A stretch of DNA of 64,000 nucleotides, taken from Apiospora phragmitis (lineage: Eukaryota > Ascomycota > Sordariomycetes > Amphisphaeriales > Apiosporaceae). The position numbers and the translations under genes were made by a program. The stretch is taken from positions 372,001-436,000 of the forward strand of contig JAQQWL010000005.1 in NCBI GenBank assembly GCA_038363925.1, written 5' to 3'. The notes beneath the pieces were generated by a model. It had not been told where the DNA came from, made no database searches, and was given only the letters and a program-made list of their open reading frames with translations. Positions 21,737 to 32,736 of the stretch are shown here, in pieces; within the stretch, counting starts at the first letter, position 1, and every line of letters begins with the position of its first letter.

Positions 21737-24700
21737 CGCGTTTAGCTCTTACTATTAATATAGAATCCACGGGTAACTTAACTAATATACTTTATACTCG
21801 TTATTTTCGCTAAAACCTAGCTTATCGTATAAACGAGAAGTCGTTTCGTTATTCGGAGTATATTCGAGTTAGTCGTTCCTACGATAGCACCTTTATTATG
21901 TCGGCCTTAATAAAACTGGCCGCTTAATAAAAGAAGCTGGAGGCGGAGGAGTCGGACGCAGAGGAGGCCTTGTTCCTTCTATAAACGCAGTTATCCACCG
22001 CCCTGGGTCGTCTAGCCCGCCTTCGTCGCATAAAAAAGGTTATAATAGAAAAGCGTTCGGAGGCGTTTCGTCAAGGAATACAGGAGCTAAATAAGGAGGA
22101 TAGCGTTCCCTCCTCAATTACCGACCAAGAGAATTTTATCTTAAATAACCTACGTTCCTTAAATATCTCTAAAAACGTTAACTAGTCGTCTTTTAGTTTA
22201 ACAGATTTCCTAGAGCTTAGGCCGTTAGTTTTCGTAAAAGGAGCTCCTCTTCAAACTTCTAAAGTTCCTCCGCGGCGTTCGCTAGGTATTTCTTAAGCTC
22301 CCAGGTATTATCCTCTAATAGGTAGCCTTTCTACTAGACGAAATATTAAAAGCTTCGTCCTTTTTTTCTTTTATTAATAATTCTATTGACTTCGTATTCG
22401 TACTAATCTATTTCGACTTCTAATTACGTATCGGTTAAGGTTTCCTTAAACGCTAATTCGAGTAATAAAATATAAAATATAGGGTATATTCGTATTATTT
22501 TAAATAATAATAATCGGTAATTAATTTCTAAAATAACTTTTATAATTTTAAATAGTTTAATCTTTTTAAAATCTAATTTATTATTCCATCGCTTAGTTTT
22601 AATATTTTATTATAAGAGGTAAATTTTTTCTCTCTCTTTATAAATTAATTCCTTTAACCTTATTTAATTAGCGTATCCCTTTATTTATTATTAAAAGAAA
22701 ATAAGGTTTTATTATAATATAATTTAAAATTCCTTTAATTTTTTAATTTATATAATCGCGATTAATACTAGCTCTCTTTTTAAAAGTTTTCTAATAATTT
22801 CTAAGTCGTACCTATAGTTTACTTAAAATAATAAAATACGCGTAATTTCGTTATTTACGCTATTATAAATAAATTAAACTATAAATAATAATTATACTTA
22901 ATTATTTTATTCGTAATTAACGTAACAGCGTAAATATTACTTTAAGGTTTAATTTATCCGTTTAAAGATAATAAGCTATAAATAATTTATATTTAATACT
23001 AAGTTATATTATAAACGATTTCTAGAATTTAGCGATAAATAATTTATCTCTATTAAAAATAATCGTTTTAAATAACCCGTACTAATTAATAATTATTTAA
23101 AAAAAATATATACGCTAGGTCGTTAATATTACTAAATTCCTTATATAGTAAGAAGTAGGTATACTTCGTGAATTTATCCGTAATTACTAAGATATTATTA
23201 TAATTAACCTTAGTTAAGGGTTCTTTTAATAAAGGTAGCTTAATAACGAAATTAAGTGTAATAGTCTTTTATACTTTATTTAGTAATAGGATTAGTTATA
23301 GCTCTCCGTACGGTCGGTATCGAGTAGCTTTAGCTTTATTATAAAGGTTATATTTGCCGATTACCTTAGCCACGATTAGCTTAAAGTTTTTATAATCGAA
23401 TTACTTAATAATTCTTTTCCAGGTTTTAAATATCCCTTAATATCCGTATACAAGGTGCTTATAAAATTCTTTAATAAAGTTTTCGCGGTACCGCTTAAAA
23501 ATATAAATCTTATTTCGGTAAAAAATAAGACCGTCGTAATTTTCGAGGTAGTCCTTAAAATAGCTTATAAAATCGGAGGTTTAATTAAATTACCGAAACT
23601 TAATAACCTAATCGTTATTATATTAAACATAGTTTATAACGTTTAGTTATCTCGACGATATAAAGTTACCGTCCTGGTCGTAAATAAGAATAGTCCGCGT
23701 CTCGAACGGGACCTCCTCTTAATAATCCGGTCGTCGGCTTAATATATTAACGCGACCGTTCTTATTACCCTTTTAATAAATAATAATAAGGTTAAATCTT
23801 AATAAGAACTTAAATTATTATACTTATTATTTATTTAATTCCTTAATAATAATAAAAGTCGTAAAGGTTTTATAATCGGTATAAACCTTAACTAGCTTTA
23901 TTATTCCGCTAAAATAATATCTCTATTCTTTATAAGTTTTAATAATAATTATTATCTCTTTATCGTGGATTTAATAATTAAGTTCTAATCCATTAAACTT
24001 TTTCGAAAAGAATACGACCAGGTATATCTTCTTATTATCGTTTCATTAATTAAATTATCTTCCGATCGTATAATTTAATACGTCGGTTTTAATTTTAAAG
24101 GGTTTAAACAAGTTTATTATACGAAATATTAATTCGTTAAAAATTTATTCCTTAATATTATAAAAAGCCTCGTCTTATTTCTTTATTTATTAAAATAATT
24201 CGTCTTTCTTTATTAAGTTTATTAAAAATATTATTATCCTGTTAAATCCGGGAACGAAAATCCGGTAATAATTAATTAATCTTAAGAAAAATCTAACTTC
24301 CGTAACGCTTATAGGCGTAAACCACTCTTTAATTACTAAGATTTTTAAAAGTTCTATTTAAATTTCGCCTAAGAATATCACGTATCCCACGAAAGTAACG
24401 GATCATTAGTAGAATTCGCTCTTCTTTAAGTTAACTAATAGGTTAGCGTCTTACAGCTTCTAAAGTACTAGTTTTATATACTCTTAATATTACTTGTCGT
24501 TCTCGGAATAAATAAGGATATTATCGAAATATATTATAATAAACTTATTAAAATATTTTCGTAAAATATAATTAATTATAAACTAAAAATTAACTAATAT
24601 ATTAATTAAGCTAAACGGTATAACTTAATACTCGAAATAATTATACTTAATTTAAAACGCGGTTTTCTACTCCTTTTTTTTCTTAATTCGGATTAGGTTA

Positions 24701-25126
24701 TATACATTAAAAAGGTTAAATATTATAAAAATTTTAACATATAATAGCCTATTTTATAAATCGCCGATTAAAAAAAAAGGGTACCGGTTCTTAATAATAA
24801 TTTCGTTAAACTTCTAATAATCGATATATATACACTACTTAGGTTTCCCGTCTTTACTCTTCTTTAAAACGAAGAGAATAAAGAAGCTTACTAACGACGT
24901 AAATAATTATATAACTCTTTTTTCGAAATTCTCTATAATATACTCTTTTAAAACTTATTTATACTCTTAATTAAATTTATATATAAATATAAATAGAGGT
25001 TCCTTCTTATTTTTAAAAGGTATTTTATAATCCCATCATATATAAAACGGTAAGCCTATTTCTAATTTCTTATTAAAAAGAGCTTCTAATTACTAATACT
25101 CTTCTAATATAATCGTTATAATAACA
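21737..25126 (-). mobile_element. Ty3/Gypsy retrotransposon remnant (pol on minus strand)
   Basis: Minus-strand translation near 24780-24990 reads FFILFVLKKSKDGKPK-stop-C then YIDY and FNEIIIKNRY, the reverse-transcriptase fingers region of Gypsy elements. At 22500-22590 it reads LDFKKIKLFKIIKV...INYRL, the integrase C-terminal region. RNase H and integrase would lie between but are too mutated to read. The pol reading is cut off at about 25126, where composition changes abruptly, so the 5' part (gag, protease) is missing. It is strongly RIP-mutated. Confidence 0.72.
21901..22330 (+). pseudogene. Coiled-coil ORF antisense to the Gypsy pol, nonsense-broken
   Basis: From the ATG at 21898-21901 a frame reads MSALIKLAA, then two stops, then a Glu/Ala/Leu/Arg-rich coiled coil (KKLEAEESDAEEALFLL, RLARLRRIKK, EKRSEAFRQGIQELNKED) with few further stops. 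It lies beyond the pol 3' end on the opposite strand and keeps higher GC than its surroundings. Accessory ORFs of this kind are, from memory, common in fungal Gypsy elements. Function unknown. Confidence 0.45.
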
Positions 25127-27154
25127 GTGTCGCGGCCTGCCCCGCCGGGTTTAGCGGCACTTGCCCAGCTGGCCGCCGCTTTATTTAGCGGCCATAAAAG
25201 GCGGCACGCCCCCTCCAGTTACACTCACGCCCCCGTCTCTTTTCTAAATTTCTCGTTAATTCTTTGTTTTTGGCTTTGCCACAGTCTTAGAAGTGGTACC
25301 TAGCGGCCTTCGCAATTCTCTCCACATCGCTAGCGGTTCCCATTGCAACCCTTCCGACATTTGGCAACGTCAACTCGACTTGCGCCGTCAAGCTTCTGGG
25401 TCATTGTTGGTTGCCGCCACCTCAGAAATGAACGCCCTTTGTATCCGATGTGGTTATATTTCCACATGCATTTCCACATGCAACAATCCGTCTCCCACAC
25501 GAGAGCTGCACGACGCTTCAGCAATCGATTGCCCTGATCTACTCACTCTACATGCGCTGTAGCCATCGTTATCGCTCCCGACGCGTACCGATCCCTTCGT
25601 CTTAAACAGTCAGACCTCCTGTACACCGAGTCCTTTCCTTCGACCCTCCACCTCGAGCTGATAAACCTACGCAATACGAGAAGGACTGATCCCTGACCAG
25701 AAACCGGTCATGTGTGCCCTCATGCCTGCAACATGCTGGTTTACTAGAAATAGGCTGGCTACTTTATAAGAGGGAGCCAGGGCATGGGCATCGTGTCTCC
25801 TTCGTTGGCAGTGGATATAACTCGCAGCTTTTCAACTTTTAAGTGGCCCCGAGACCATGTTTATCCATGTTAATTAAAGGTCTAAGCGAAGGTTAATAAT
25901 GCGTCGGTGTTGCAGCTGCCTGGAATCTTGCCGCCGGTCGCGTCGTCTCAAGCCGGGATCGATGGGCTGATTACTTGGTAGGGATTCGAGGATGGTGGGC
26001 TGCGACTTACAGGCTTAGGGATCCCGAGCTCAGGAGAACATAATGGCTTCGGATATTTGCTGATCCTAATGGGGCAAAGCACCCTCATGGACCGGTTAAC
26101 AAATGATCTCCTTGCGAGCGTCGCACCGAACGACAGGGGATTTAATTTTAACCCTTTTAAGACGTACCTTCCTCTGTAGGCATGCGGCCACGTCTCCGAC
26201 CTCTGCGGTTGGCGCAGTTCGCCTATACACGATTATAATGCTTCCGTTATCTTTATACTCGGCTCTTTACACTGTTAGCACCAAACATTATTATATAATA
26301 CTGCAATGGCTTATTACTTTTTTCGAAGATAATAGGCAGCCTTTAACTAAGAGCATATAATATTCTATATGGTCCTAGTGTGGAGAAGCTGGCGCTACGT
26401 TTAATGGCTAAGTATGCTACCATATCGACGACTATATTGCTTATCTCGAGCCGGATTGGCTAGTTTACGACTAATAGCCTAGCTTAACGCGTTAGTTTTT
26501 AAGAGCAGGGCCACGGGCTTAACTATGTACGTTTAAGCGGCTAACGGCGCGTTGTTATCGACCTACTTTATATATCCTCGTAGGAGTATATACGACCGGA
26601 TACGCCTACTCCGAGCTCAGGCCCGGTGAAGCTGATTCGCTTAGCGGGGGCAAAGCAGGGGATGAGACAGCTCCTTGCCTTAGTAATAGTGAGTTCATAG
26701 TAATATTGTATCACTTCGGACATGGCGGAGTTAAATTTAGCAGAGCGCCGCATTGAAATCTAGTAGATCTTTTCCTTCGCGAGATTGGTCTCTCTTGTAA
26801 GCAGCTTTACTATTGGATGCTAACTTCTCCTGAGATTGGGATCAGGCTCGGGAAACCCGTGAAGGAGTGCTAGGGAGCCTAGTGATGAATAAGGGGAAAA
26901 GGGGCAAGAAGGCAAGGTGCGCGATATGTCGGTGAGACCGAGATCGGAAGGTTATAAGACTAAGTCAGTCGCGATCGTACGGGGGCGCCGCGTTGGAGGT
27001 ACGATCTGCATCGGCCTTAGAGTATATAAGGATGGCAAGATCGTTCAACTCGTAGCAAAAGTAACAGCGTACTTCAGATCTAAACTCTACCTTACCTTAT
27101 TATTACTTATCTCTTATTCTCGTTATTCCGTCTATTATAACAAGTTCAATTAAT
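25127..27154. other. Abrupt return to normal composition; no clear gene
   Basis: At 25127 the sequence switches from TA-saturated to GC-rich, starting TGTCGCGGCCTGCC, which looks like an LTR start but has no paired end here. Short open frames (e.g. 25293-25562 from a GTG) show no family features. 26100-26700 is mildly A/T-shifted, with fragments such as ADPNGAKHPHGPVNK hinting at decayed coding DNA. Confidence 0.4.
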
Positions 27155-27703
27155 ATGGATTTCGTACAATTCTTTAACCCTCAACCTCTCATACCTAAGC
27201 CATCTCATCCTCCTGCCCGTATCCCTCTCCCTACCCCTCCTTCACTTCCGGCCCGTCCCTCTTTCCCTGATACCCCTTTTTGGTCTTCCCGCACTACTCA
27301 ATCGCCCTCATGCCAATTTCCGCTCAATTCCTGTTACCAAAGCACAGCCCCTATTTATAATACGCCAGGCCTTCCCCGGAAACCAACCTAATAGTCCAAG
27401 ACGGCCCTTTAAGGAGATAATCGAGACATTAAACCACAGGATCTAATTGCCTACGGGCAGGAAGAATGTCGCTACGAATCTCGTCCAGTTGTAATTGCAC
27501 TTAGAAGCAGAGCTCCTGTCGAGTCTACGCCATGTATTAACGCTATAAAGCAATGGGAAGACAAATCTTGGGACAGTCTTTGGGCATCTATTGAGCGCCC
27601 AAATCCACAACCTGCCGGTGAAGCTCGGGACAGTCACTGTAACGGTATTCCAGGGGAAGCTCCCTTATTCAAGCGACTTCAAAATGAGAAAGTAAACAAG
27701 AAC
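27155..27703 (+). pseudogene. Decayed proline-rich ORF, unrecognised
   Basis: A clean ATG at 27155 opens a Pro/Phe-rich start (MDFVQFFNPQPLIPKP...) of about 75 codons. After a one-base frame change near 27385 a second frame continues (NSPRRPFKEIIETLNH, LPTGRKNVATNLVQL) with TAA codons at positions where Gln would fit. It ends near a GTAAGT at about 27704. No family recognised. It could be a gene of its own or a lost 5' part of the next gene. Confidence 0.35.
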
Positions 27704-27924
27704 AGTAAGTTAGTAATAGCCTATTTAGTATTAAAGCAGATATTAACGAAACGGCAGGTGGCGTAATCTTTATGGATAAATTATCGACCTCGTTTGTCCT
27801 TGTCGGATGTGTTAGTATAGAAATTAGCGTGGAATGTGTTGCTGGGCTACATAACGAGTTTTCTGTACTAGAAAAGCCATCTGATTTGGGCCACCTCAGC
27901 TTATCCGTAACGTAAGCGCTAACA

Positions 27925-29361
27925 ATGGTGCAAAAACAAGGTCTCCCGTCTTTAGAGGCGCCTATTGTTCTGAGTCCAAACAATGGGACACTTGACGCTT
28001 CGAACGACAGCCTTTACACCGAACAGGAGCCCCTTGACCATGGGTCTCTAACATCTCTATGGTCATCGACGCAGGCCCGTCAGTTTTCTCCAAGTACCCG
28101 ATCACGAAAGACGAGCAATAACATCAATCCCGATAACGTCTCCTCTAATCCAGCAGGAGCCTTCGCACTACCAGTTGGACCGCTTAGTCTTGACACCAAC
28201 AGACAGGCTTTGTTAAACGACAAAACGCCAGACCTTTTAGAGGGACAATTTTCGATGCAGCAGATGGATATATCTGGATCATTGGGCTGCTCTATATCCG
28301 CATCGGCCGACTACAATGTTAGTTCCTCGGAGAGAACACAAGATCAGGTGACAGAGGTTTCAAACCTGGTGGAGAGTTCAGTTAACGAGTTCGGTCTGCC
28401 CATACAATCGGGAACAAAGCGGTCAAGCCAAGAAGACCTTGAACCAAGCGATAGTAGTAACAATGGGCAGCTCTCTCCAGCTGGTTGCGGTGATCCTGTT
28501 CATGAGGATCATGTGGAATCGCGAGCGCCAAAGAGACAAAAGACGAAGGCCGCGAACGACGTGTTACCACGTATGGCTTGCCACGAGGTGTAACCCAGCG
28601 CCATATTACTGCTAATTACCTTATCCGAGTAATCGCCTCAGGATTCGGCCAATGAAGGCGAGAGCCAGGACTCCGATAACATCCAGAGCCGCCCTTCGTC
28701 CTTTCGATATTCTTCCGCTAACCCGGAGACGGAGACGGGTGCCGAGTATCATGAGACCCCTTTCTCTGGCGTCATTAAACGCACCACCATTGGTCATAAT
28801 ATATACTACAGCTTGGAGTTTAAATCGAACGCCCTCTTAGACTGTTTCCCTTAATTTATGTCGCTTTTAGCATCAACATCGCCTGCCATAGCGCCAAATG
28901 CGATGGCAAATTCTAAGACATTATCTTCGAGAGAACGATATACGCCAGATAACGACAAGAAGATAATCCGCCTGAAGGATGAAGGGCTTACTTGGGAGGA
29001 GATCGCGGACCAATTTCCTGGAAGGTCCAGTACGGCCTTGCACGTCAGGTATTCCACCAAACTTCGGGGGAAACCCCCGGCCCGCCAAGGAAGAAGACGC
29101 AATGTAACCACCCGTGGCAGGAAGGACGTTGGTCAAGCGTCTCCAACACCTTTGGCTACTGAAAGTGAGAGTGATGGCGACGAAGAATGGCTACTAACTA
29201 AGATTACTAAGAGTAGGACAATGCACGACGGTAGTGTCCAGTATCGCGTTTACTGGGAGGATGGGGCTAAAACGTGGGAGCCCTACGACAACGTAAAGGA
29301 TACGAGAGCGCTTGAGGAGTATAAGTCTTCTCCCGGCTCGGCTGCGCAGCGGAAGGGATAG
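27925..29361 (+). pseudogene. Myb/SANT-like and chromodomain protein, one nonsense codon
   Basis: Exon 1 (27925-28587) is Ser/Asn-rich and ends with a basic APKRQKTK stretch, a probable nuclear signal. A phase-0 intron at 28588-28641 (GTGTAA...gctaattac...CAG) leads to DSANEGESQDSDN and FSGVIKRTTIGHNIYYSLEF. The same frame then meets a single TAA at 28852-28854 and continues through a Myb/SANT-like helix set (RYTPDNDKKIIRLKDEG, WEEIADQFPGRSSTALHVRY) and a C-terminal chromodomain-like fold (YRVYWEDGAKTWEPYDNV). The architecture suggests a chromatin or DNA-binding regulator. The lone TAA in an otherwise intact frame is either a point mutation (CAA to TAA would be RIP-type) or an unrecognised small intron. 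Domain calls are good; intactness is doubtful. Confidence 0.68.
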
Positions 29362-29553
29362 ATGGGAGAATGGTTTGTTCCGTAGCATAACGCACGAGAC
29401 AAACAATAAAGCATGCAAGTACTTACTACCCGTTTTCTGCGGGATTTCTCGATAAAGCCACGAGGCTCCAGTCGTGGCCCCCGGATGAGCACGGACGGTA
29501 TATAAGCCGGCCTCTCTAGTAATAGCATGTAAAGAGGCGGCAGTGGGCATAGC

Positions 29554-29923
29554 TTATCCATTATATTCTGTCGCGAGCTTAACTATGTAAGCAACTAGAG
29601 CTTGCGCTATCGTTTGTACGGAGAGCACCATAGCGTGATCACACAGTCCCGTGCACGACGTATGGTTCAGACTCGGGTTAGGTGTAGGTATCCCTTGTAT
29701 GACCACTTTTAAATGGTCGTAGCAGCTTGAGGCGCTGTGCGGTTGGTAGGCGATAGCGTAGTCCACCTTTTTAAGCGGAGCAACGACCATGCGATATCTT
29801 GGTATCATAGTGGCTAAAGAGCAAGGTGCTACGGTTAGGTTACCAGGATAACACGATGCGGGCCTTAAGATGGCATTAAACGTATTACAAGTGTTTACAC
29901 TGCTTGTTTTACTCGATCGGATA
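29554..29923 (-). pseudogene. C-terminal coding fragment cut by the transposon at 29924
   Basis: An open minus-strand frame of about 120 codons runs from the transposon boundary to a stop at 29554, with natural-looking sequence (APLKKVDYAIAYQPHS, LSVQTIAQALVAYIV). The KKVDYAIAY...hydrophobic layout is reminiscent of the fungal PD-(D/E)XK-like domain, but the match is from memory and weak. Its 5' part would lie where the transposon now is, and I do not see it resume beyond 31769. Confidence 0.35.
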
Positions 29924-31767
29924 ACGTACCCCACAAGCGAGTTTCCCATATAAGCGAGTTTCTCATTCCTTTACACCTCTTCCGATAAAGTATAAATCAA
30001 TTCCACCATAACGCATTTAATATATTAAAATCAATCGGAATCCTCATCTCCAGATACTTCTACATCATTCTGACAGGTACGAGCATTATGCCCGGGCTCT
30101 CCGCAGATTCTACAGCGTTGTGAGCGCGTCCCAGACGTCCTCGTACAACCACTCCTCCGACGTGATTCGTCTTATAACTGTCCATCAACGTCCTTTTGAG
30201 ACTGTAGGTCTTCTCCAGCTTATATACGAAGTGATCCTCCATCTTGTAGGCGTTTCTTTTTCGTACGGCGGCGTCGGCTAAGCATCTCATTCGCCTCTCG
30301 TAGTGCGCTTACCTCACCCTCTAAGAGAGCGAGCCGGTGCATAACCTGCGTTGTACCTTTCGCAATCTGGTCAAGTCCAGCTAAAATTGATGTCGGAGAG
30401 CTATTTTGATGCCGTACGATTCGATTTCTTACGTATTCGGTTTGGGATTGGGCTTCAATTGGGTTGTTTAGGGTCTTTGATTCCCAGGGTATAGGTAGGC
30501 CGGAAGAGGTCGCCGGAGGCGGAGGCGTACGTAGCTTCACATCCAACTGTGAAATAATATATTCCGGATCGTACGGTACAAGTCCTGCCCCTTAGAAACC
30601 TCCTTGGATATTTGAAACGGTAAAAGTCGCCTGGAACGCTTCTAAGAACGCTAGTAAGAAGTCCTCCTTTAAGATATGGGTAATATGCGCCCGCATAAGA
30701 CCCTCGATTTCTTTCCCGTACGACCTTTTCAATACACGAAAACAGCCGATATTAAGAGGTTGGAGCTTATGCGATGAATGGGACGGCATACAGAGTGTAA
30801 TAATCGAGTTCTCTTTATAGTAAAGCTCGAAGGCTGTCGAGTGGTGACTTTTATAGCCGTTAAGGACTAATAGGCGATAAATACCTTTCGTACGAGACTT
30901 CGTATGCTTATCGAAGTGTCGAATCTAGTCCTCGCCTCTCTCGTTCGTAGTCCAGCCGTTTTTAGTGACTGCGATTACCCAGTCCTTCGGCAATGGGCTG
31001 TTTTCGTACCAGGAAGAGAGGTGCGTTTTTCCGGCAAATATGATGTATGGAGGGATGGCGTAGCCGGACGATCCGACGCCCTGGATAACTGTAACCCATT
31101 CCCGGTTCCCTTGCTGTACTGCCCTAGGCTTTCCGCGTCGATCGGAGGTGGTTACGACCATTTCGGACGAGATTTGGCCCATAACAAACCCGGTCTCGTC
31201 GAAGTTATAAATATCCTCCTTTTGGATGCCGTACTTGTGAATTGTATTCTGTACAAGGGTAAACCACGCTCGATACGCGTCGGGATCTTCGCAAAGGACT
31301 CTCTGATAGTTGATTCTTCGATTAAAACGCGTCCGGAGGTTTGATTGTCGTCGTACGAAGTTCGAAGCCCAGTTAACGCCGACGCGTCCTCCGTCGCGTA
31401 AGCTGAGCAATCGATTCGCTATATCTTCTACACTACTGAGCCGAGGAGGAAACGATCGCGTATCTAGCTCAATAATATATCGAATAATTGATTCCTCTTC
31501 CGAATTGGAAAGCTTTCGAGAATTCGCAGAAGTTTCGTATCGTGGAGGCTTGCCGCGTCGTCGGTTAGTAAGGGTTCTTACTGGGACTTTATAGATTTGA
31601 GCTGCTTGTCGTGAGGATAATTTAGGATCATTCTGGAGCGCTTGGAGCGCTAGAATAAGGTCGCTTTCATTCTAAGTCTGTACCATATTCGAAAGTGAAG
31701 GAATTGAGAAAAAGAGCTGTATTCGAATAGAAAGTGGGAAAGTGGGAAACTCGCTTGTGGGGTACGT
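29924..31767 (-). mobile_element. Fot1/pogo-like transposon, family A copy 3, lightly mutated
   Basis: 1844 bp with TA at 29922-29923 and 31768-31769. TIRs are ACGTACCCCACAAGCGAG and its complement, with an internal repeat CATATAAGCGAGTTTCTCA at the left. It carries a nearly complete transposase on the minus strand. Composition is normal, in contrast to copies 1 and 2 of the same family. Confidence 0.92.
30220..31700 (-). pseudogene. Pogo/Fot1-type DDE transposase with nonsense and catalytic substitutions
   Basis: Reading down the minus strand: an N-terminal HTH region (LQNDPKLSSRQAAQIYKVP, RTLTNRRRGKPP), the first catalytic Asp in YNFDETGFVMG, then FAGKTHLSSWYENSPLPKDW. A TAG at 30925-30927 follows where Trp is expected (TGG to TAG). 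The second catalytic position reads LVLNGYKSHHS, Asn instead of Asp (codon 30859-30861), and the third reads LQPLNIGCF, again Asn for Asp (codon 30751-30753). The tail has NPIEAQSQTE, QNSSPTSI and LREANEMLSRRRRTKKKRL, typical of fungal pogo transposases. The two Asp to Asn changes and the nonsense are all G to A on the coding strand, so the enzyme is dead. Confidence 0.88.
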
Positions 31768-31769
31768 TA

Positions 31770-32139
31770 CATTAAGTACTTTACCTGCGAAGGCCAGCTC
31801 GCAACACATATCCCAATTCCTAATTGCGGGGTAGCTAATTACCCAATTAGGACGAACCAACGTGGGGTCGTTCTAGATAATTTTGGTTCCAAATAACATG
31901 TACAGGAGTGACCGGTCGCTGCGCACCCGCCAAAAGAGCCTTGAGGAACTCAGCAGCACGTTACTTGCCACCACCGCGCGTGAGCGGGCGAGTGGACCGC
32001 TGTACAGCTATGAATGTACCTCTTCTGATGTGATCTTTTCATTGTTGATGGCACTGTATGGGGGTAAGGCATAGTCTGTATTGAGATGAGGAAGGAAGGA
32101 AGAAAGGGCTGCCCTGGCGGCTCTAACCAACCAACTAGA
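31770..32139. other. Intergenic
   Basis: No gene recognised between the transposon and the solo LTR. Confidence 0.5.
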
Positions 32140-32144
32140 GAATG

Positions 32145-32357
32145 TGTTGGCACAGCTGGAACTAAAGCTGTCTGTGTTACTCCAAAAGGGGTGTCACGTG
32201 CCTGCGCGCACGAACTCCTCTTCTGTCTCATGAAGATGGGCATACGATACCCCTCGCAGCTAGCACTGTAGATAGAGATGAACAAGAACAACAGAATAAA
32301 CCAATGCAGCACGGCTGAACCCCCAACCTGTACGTACGTACGAAAGCCCATTTAACA
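32145..32357 (+). mobile_element. Solo LTR copy 2
   Basis: 213 bp, TGTTGGCACAGC...ATTTAACA, with a perfect 5-bp target duplication GAATG (32140-32144, 32358-32362). It shares the CACGTGCCTGCG core and GTACGTACGTAC with the other copies. Confidence 0.92.
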
Positions 32358-32362
32358 GAATG

Positions 32363-32736
32363 GCTTTTAATATTGGACCGAAATAAAGAAAGAATAATAT
32401 CCTATTCTTTTAGGCGGAACTATTTTCTATTTTCATTCTTCTCTTTTAATGGTTCTTAAAGCTATGATATCTACGATAAAAATATCACGATCTATTCAAA
32501 TGTCTTCGGCATTAATAAGGCCGCTGATGTGAGGGTACGTCACCAGAAGCAGTCGGGGAAATAATTGTATTGGTCAGCCTAGATCAACCACATTAAGGAT
32601 GAGGAAGGAAGGAAAGAAAATCGGAAATGTTCAGCTGCCCAAAAGTCGCACCCTAATACAGTGGGAATGCGAGGCAGCTGTATTCATCAACACCCCATCA
32701 ACCTCGCACGCTAATGACTACCAATCTAGACCTGCT
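32363..32736. other. Intergenic, 3' flank of the HET gene
   Basis: Moderately A/T-rich; no gene recognised. Confidence 0.5.

Noticed and set aside
23455..23646. 63-codon plus-strand frame in the Gypsy remnant
   Set aside because: Antisense to the pol region and low in complexity; chance opening in A/T-rich DNA.
28652..28840. Separate 62-codon plus-strand ORF
   Set aside because: Shadow frame of the second exon of the Myb-chromodomain gene, which reads through this interval in another frame.
31950..32351. 133-codon minus-strand frame
   Set aside because: Overlaps solo LTR copy 2 and has no family features.
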